From the NCBI GenBank assembly GCA_028281205.1, contig JANQKJ010000284.1, positions 1-5,637 of the forward strand: a DNA stretch of 5,637 nucleotides. Reading direction: 5' to 3'. This DNA comes from Gammaproteobacteria bacterium (lineage in GTDB: Bacteria > Pseudomonadota > Gammaproteobacteria > UBA4575). Both the position numbers and the translations under genes were made by a program. Positions 4,521 to 5,637 of the stretch are shown here, piece after piece. The notes beneath the pieces are model-generated. The model did not search any database, was not told the DNA's origin, and saw nothing but the letters and a program-made list of their open reading frames with translations. Positions within the stretch are counted from its first letter, which is position 1, and each line of letters starts with the position of its first letter.

Positions 4521-5637
4521 ATGGGTGATTTTCATCAAAGCGGTATTGTAACGACCTTACATAACTTAACTAATCGAACGTTAGAAGATTTAGAGGCAGA
4601 GCTACTGAGCTTCAGTCAACAACGTCGTATGGGCTTAATACTCCCCTCGTTATATTCGGAGCTTCAAACTGAAGCATTACCAAAAATTGTTAAAACGCTT
4701 GAACAAATACCTTATCTTAATCAAATAGTCATTGGCTTGGATCGTGCTAATGAGTCTGAGTATCGCCATGCACTCGAATTTTTCTCAAGCTTACCGCAGC
4801 AACATCGTGTGTTATGGAATGATGGCCCACGCTTAAAAGCTCTACATGAAGAACTAAATGCCAGCGATCTAGCACCAACTGAGTTAGGAAAAGGCAGAAA
4901 TGTTTGGTATTGCATGGGTTATATTCTTGCTTCAGATCAAACTGATTCAGTTGCTTTGCATGATTGTGACATATTGACTTATGAACGTGACTTGTTAGCG
5001 CGCCTTATATATCCAGTAGCTAATCCACGTTTCAATTATGAATTTTGTAAAGGCTATTATGCGCGCTTTGCCGATGGCAAAATTAATGGTCGTGTCAGTC
5101 GATTGTTTGTCACTCCATTATTGCGCGCACTTAAAAAAGTCGTAGGGCATAATGATTACTTGGAGTTTATGGATAGTTTTCGCTATCCGCTTGCAGGAGA
5201 GTTTTCGTTTCGAACCGATGTGTTAAATGACTTGCGTATTCCCAGTGACTGGGGTTTAGAGATTGGGGTGTTATCTGAAATGCACCGCAATTATGCGCAT
5301 AATCGATTATGTCAGGTCGACATTGCGGATACTTATGACCATAAACATCAAGAGTTGTCATTAGAAGACAAACAAAAAGGGCTGTCTAAAATGTCTACGG
5401 ATATAGGCAAAGCTTTGTTTAGAAAAATGGCGACACAAGGCGTAGTGTTTTCTAACGAAACATTTCGTACCTTAAAAGCCACTTATTTACGTATCGCATT
5501 GGATTTTGTTGAAACTTACCATAACGATGCCAGCTTTAATGGCTTGGATCATGATATACATTTAGAAGAGCTGGCAGTAGAGGCTTTTTCAGAAAATTTA
5601 GTTAACGCTGGGCAGAAATTTTTAGATAATCCAATGG
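4521..5637 (+). CDS. gpgS: Glucosyl-3-phosphoglycerate synthase, GT81 type (partial at right edge)
   Basis: The first 372 codons are present and the frame is still open at the window edge; I expect roughly 25-40 more residues from memory of related proteins. The enzyme is a retaining, GT-A-fold glycosyltransferase that joins glucose from an NDP-glucose to 3-phosphoglycerate, giving glucosyl-3-phosphoglycerate in the cytoplasm. Seen: LPSLYSEL (41-48) and IVIGLDRA (69-76) in the nucleotide-binding part; LWNDGPRL (98-105); GKGRNVWY (123-130), the GKG sugar-nucleotide loop; HDCDI (147-151), the DxD metal motif; NGRVSRLFVTPLLRAL (189-204) and PLAGEFSFRTD (223-233), which match the acceptor-binding segments RV-x-x-L-PLL and LAGE of mycobacterial GpgS; DWGLEIGVL (243-251); and QVDIADTYDHKHQ (265-277) with the metal/catalytic His region. 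CAGG at 4511-4514, 6 nt before the ATG, is a ribosome binding site. It is almost certainly co-transcribed with the phosphatase gene. Confidence 0.9.
   Translation, partial: MGDFHQSGIVTTLHNLTNRTLEDLEAELLSFSQQRRMGLILPSLYSELQTEALPKIVKTLEQIPYLNQIVIGLDRANESEYRHALEFFSSLPQQHRVLWNDGPRLKALHEELNASDLAPTELGKGRNVWYCMGYILASDQTDSVALHDCDILTYERDLLARLIYPVANPRFNYEFCKGYYARFADGKINGRVSRLFVTPLLRALKKVVGHNDYLEFMDSFRYPLAGEFSFRTDVLNDLRIPSDWGLEIGVLSEMHRNYAHNRLCQVDIADTYDHKHQELSLEDKQKGLSKMSTDIGKALFRKMATQGVVFSNETFRTLKATYLRIALDFVETYHNDASFNGLDHDIHLEELAVEAFSENLVNAGQKFLDNPM

Noticed and set aside
3971..5361. Several short minus-strand open frames opposite the phosphatase and synthase genes
   Set aside because: All lie opposite well-supported enzyme genes; their Ser/Cys/Arg-rich products look like reverse-strand shadows.

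Overview
The window (about 40% G+C by eye, no mobile elements, CRISPR arrays or RNA genes seen) reads as an ordinary chromosomal stretch of a Gram-negative bacterium. It is most likely a low-GC, probably marine or halotolerant gammaproteobacterium. Three things point that way: a lipobox-type outer-membrane lipoprotein, a DUF3565 protein, and a HAD phosphatase followed by a GT81-type synthase, the arrangement that makes the compatible solute glucosylglycerate. The taxonomy is an inference from gene content, not a match.

Layout. (1) 1-270: the last ~89 codons of an NAD-dependent sugar epimerase/dehydratase whose start lies left of the window. (2) 401-1397: a VOC-fold protein and a nitroreductase, same strand, 40 nt apart, a likely two-gene unit with a detoxification or redox flavour. 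(3) 1486-2424: a tiny lipoprotein and a secreted alpha/beta-hydrolase (lipase type), both exported, 39 nt apart. (4) 2502-3427: a cluster of small genes in alternating orientation. An RRM RNA-binding protein (minus) is divergent from a DUF3565 protein (plus), whose stop codon directly abuts the stop of a 137-residue unknown protein (minus). (5) 3428-3626: a 199-nt divergent intergenic region with a good minus-strand promoter overlapped by an interrupted inverted repeat. (6) 3627-5637: a HAD-IIB phosphatase of the mannosyl/glucosyl-3-phosphoglycerate phosphatase family, then glucosyl-3-phosphoglycerate synthase, which runs off the right edge.

The clearest functional story is region 6. The synthase would join glucose from an NDP-glucose to 3-phosphoglycerate, and the phosphatase would remove the phosphate to give glucosylglycerate, a solute linked to salt stress and nitrogen limitation. 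The other genes are small housekeeping or accessory functions with no evident shared pathway. I do not see a convincing undescribed multi-gene system. The most open questions are the unknown 137-residue protein with its possible operator, and the lipoprotein/lipase pair.
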